DNA of 64,000 bases from positions 248,001-312,000 of the forward strand of contig NZ_BSUO01000001.1 of the NCBI RefSeq assembly GCF_030161635.1. The letters are read 5' to 3'. Shown piece by piece: positions 62,943-64,000 of the stretch. Under the pieces are notes generated by a model. That model saw nothing but the letters and a program-made list of their open reading frames with translations, was not told the origin of the DNA and did no database searches. Source of the DNA: Mobilicoccus caccae (GTDB taxonomy: Bacteria; Actinomycetota; Actinomycetes; Actinomycetales; Dermatophilaceae). Position numbers and translations under genes: made by a program. How positions within the stretch are numbered: position 1 is the first letter of the stretch; every line of letters begins with the position of its first letter.

Positions 62943-63055
62943 GTCCCGGCGCGCTCCCGGGCGTCCACGCGCGACGTCCGGGACCGCCCGGCACCGACCC
63001 GAGATCATCAGCAGACCCCTGAACCCGAGAACACCGCGAGCCGAGGAGAAGAGCC

Positions 63056-63535
63056 GTGAGCACCATCGAAGATCGTCTGGCCGAGATGGGACTGTCCGTC
63101 CCCGAGGTCGTCCCGCCCGTGGCGTCCTACGTCCCCGCGCAGCGGGATGGTCGCCGCATCTACACCTCGGGGCAGCTGCCCATGAAGGACGGTGCGATGC
63201 CGGCCACCGGCAAGGTCGGCGAGGGTGAGGGTCTCGTCAGCCCCGAGCAGGCCAAGGAACTGGCGCAGCTCTGCGCGCTCAACGCGATCGCGGCCGTCAA
63301 GAACGTCGTCGGCGATCTGGATCGCGTGGCGCAGGTCGTCAAGGTCGTCGGGTTCGTCGCCAGCGACCCCTCGTTCACCGGCCAGCCGGGCGTCGTCAAC
63401 GGTGCCAGCGACCTGCTGGGCAAGGCGTTCGGCGATGCCGGGGTGCACGCGCGCAGCGCGGTCGGAGTCAGCGCCCTGCCGCTGGACGCGCCCGTGGAGG
63501 TGGAGATGATCGTCGCCCTCGCCGAGGACGACTGA
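63056..63535 (+). CDS. ridA: RidA-family enamine/imine deaminase
   Basis: The protein has 159 residues. [40 protein letters not shown] and [20 protein letters not shown] are RidA/YjgF family. RidA removes reactive imines from PLP-enzyme reactions. The standard C-terminal Arg-Glu motif is altered ([13 protein letters not shown] keeps the Glu). GTG 63056 follows GAGGAGAAG. The next gene starts four bases after its stop. Confidence 0.9.
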   Translation: MSTIEDRLAEMGLSVPEVVPPVASYVPAQRDGRRIYTSGQLPMKDGAMPATGKVGEGEGLVSPEQAKELAQLCALNAIAAVKNVVGDLDRVAQVVKVVGFVASDPSFTGQPGVVNGASDLLGKAFGDAGVHARSAVGVSALPLDAPVEVEMIVALAEDD

Positions 63536-63539
63536 GCCC

Positions 63540-64000
63540 ATGGCAGGTCTCAGCGTCGAACGGGTCGTCCGGTACTTTCCGGTGCCGGTCGGCCTGACCT
63601 CGGCCACGGCCGCCGACGACGATGCGCCGGTGCCTGCGCGTCCGGCGTCCACCGTCATGGTGGTTCGCGACGCGGCGACCGGTGAGGGTGGCGTCGAGGT
63701 GTTCATGCTGAGGCGCAGCTCCTCGATGGCCTTCGCCCCCAACCGCCTGGTGTTCCCCGGCGGTGGGGTCGACCCCCGCGACGGCGACGACGACCTGCCC
63801 TGGGCCGGTCCGTCACCGGCCGACTGGGCCGAGCAACTCGGAGCCCACGACGAGGCGGAGGCCCGCGAACTCGTCGTGGCCGCCGCCCGGGAGGTCTTCG
63901 AGGAGTGCGGGGTGCTGCTGGCCGGCCCCGACGACGCGAGTCTCGTCGGCGATGTGTCCGGCGCGGACTGGCACGCCGAACGTGACCGACTGGCCTCCCA
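63540..64000 (+). CDS. NUDIX hydrolase, N-terminal part (runs off right edge)
   Basis: 154 residues seen, open at the edge. [20 protein letters not shown], then [20 protein letters not shown] and [10 protein letters not shown]; the Nudix helix is [16 protein letters not shown] (REVFEECG). NUDIX enzymes cut nucleoside-diphosphate-X compounds; the longer insert before the helix resembles the CoA-type subfamily. Close to RidA, as in Mycobacterium. Confidence 0.88.
   Translation, partial: MAGLSVERVVRYFPVPVGLTSATAADDDAPVPARPASTVMVVRDAATGEGGVEVFMLRRSSSMAFAPNRLVFPGGGVDPRDGDDDLPWAGPSPADWAEQLGAHDEAEARELVVAAAREVFEECGVLLAGPDDASLVGDVSGADWHAERDRLAS

Overview
The window is about 64 kb of very GC-rich chromosome from a motile actinobacterium. 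Actinobacterial markers are WhiB and BldC regulators, a DUF3073 protein, frequent GTG starts, and two conserved blocks. The first is SCP-like gene/purF/purM/DUF3073/bldC. The second is a metallophosphoesterase/ponA2-type PBP/whiB4/ArsA-pair block also known from Mycobacterium (Rv3679-Rv3683). A complete-looking hook/basal-body operon, a chemotaxis cluster and CsrA/FliW point to a flagellated lineage, perhaps in or near Micrococcales; I cannot resolve the genus.

Layout. 1-2000: the 5' part of a HelD-type RNA polymerase-associated ATPase and a TrmB/LuxR-type regulator, both on minus. 2057-4782: purD-purC-purS. 4794-6531: an inserted-looking module of XRE-ImmA protease plus PIN-domain protein, bracketed by an exact 16-bp direct repeat. 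6533-9900: spermidine-synthase-like protein, POT peptide transporter, SCP-like and small membrane protein. 9993-13550: purF-purM, DUF3073, bldC. 13673-14964: flgN-fliW-csrA (minus). 15546-22449: two almost identical FliA-type sigma genes about 3.7 kb apart, a glycosyltransferase/methyltransferase fusion, a SRPBCC protein, an unusual flagellin and another glycosyltransferase. 22491-30366: accessory genes (amphi-Trp, arginase-like, SUMF1-like, an IS3 element inside an HTH gene, glyoxalase, CPBP protease, TPR glycosyltransferase, BadF-type kinase-like). 30470-42343: tRNA-Ser and the chemotaxis block (cheX-like, cheY, cheX, cheA, two MCPs, cheW, rpiB, cheY, cheB, cheR). 42655-55518: flgB-flgC-fliE-fliF-fliG-fliH-fliI-fliJ-hydrolase-fliK-flgD and two hook/rod genes. 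55613-64000: rhodanese, tRNA-Pro, metallophosphoesterase, PBP, whiB4-like, two ArsA ATPases, DUF4177, RidA and NUDIX.

How it fits together. Eleven places carry a sigma-28-like promoter: a TCAG or TTGA (sometimes weaker) box, exactly 15 bases, then GCCGAT-type. They lie upstream of flagellin, three glycosyltransferase genes, cheX, cheA, cheW, an MCP, cheY-cheB-cheR, flgB and probably flgN. This ties the scattered genes into one FliA regulon and suggests that the glycosyltransferases modify the flagellum. The flagellar export, switch and motor genes (flhA/flhB/fliP/fliQ/fliR/fliM/fliN/motA/motB) are not in the window.

Caution. Thirteen one- or two-base frame errors sit in G or C homopolymers across otherwise intact genes (regulator, purF twice, flagellin, HTH gene, cheX-like, cheA, MCP, fliF, flgG-like, phosphoesterase, both ArsA). 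I read them mainly as sequence errors, and give those genes their full corrected extent.
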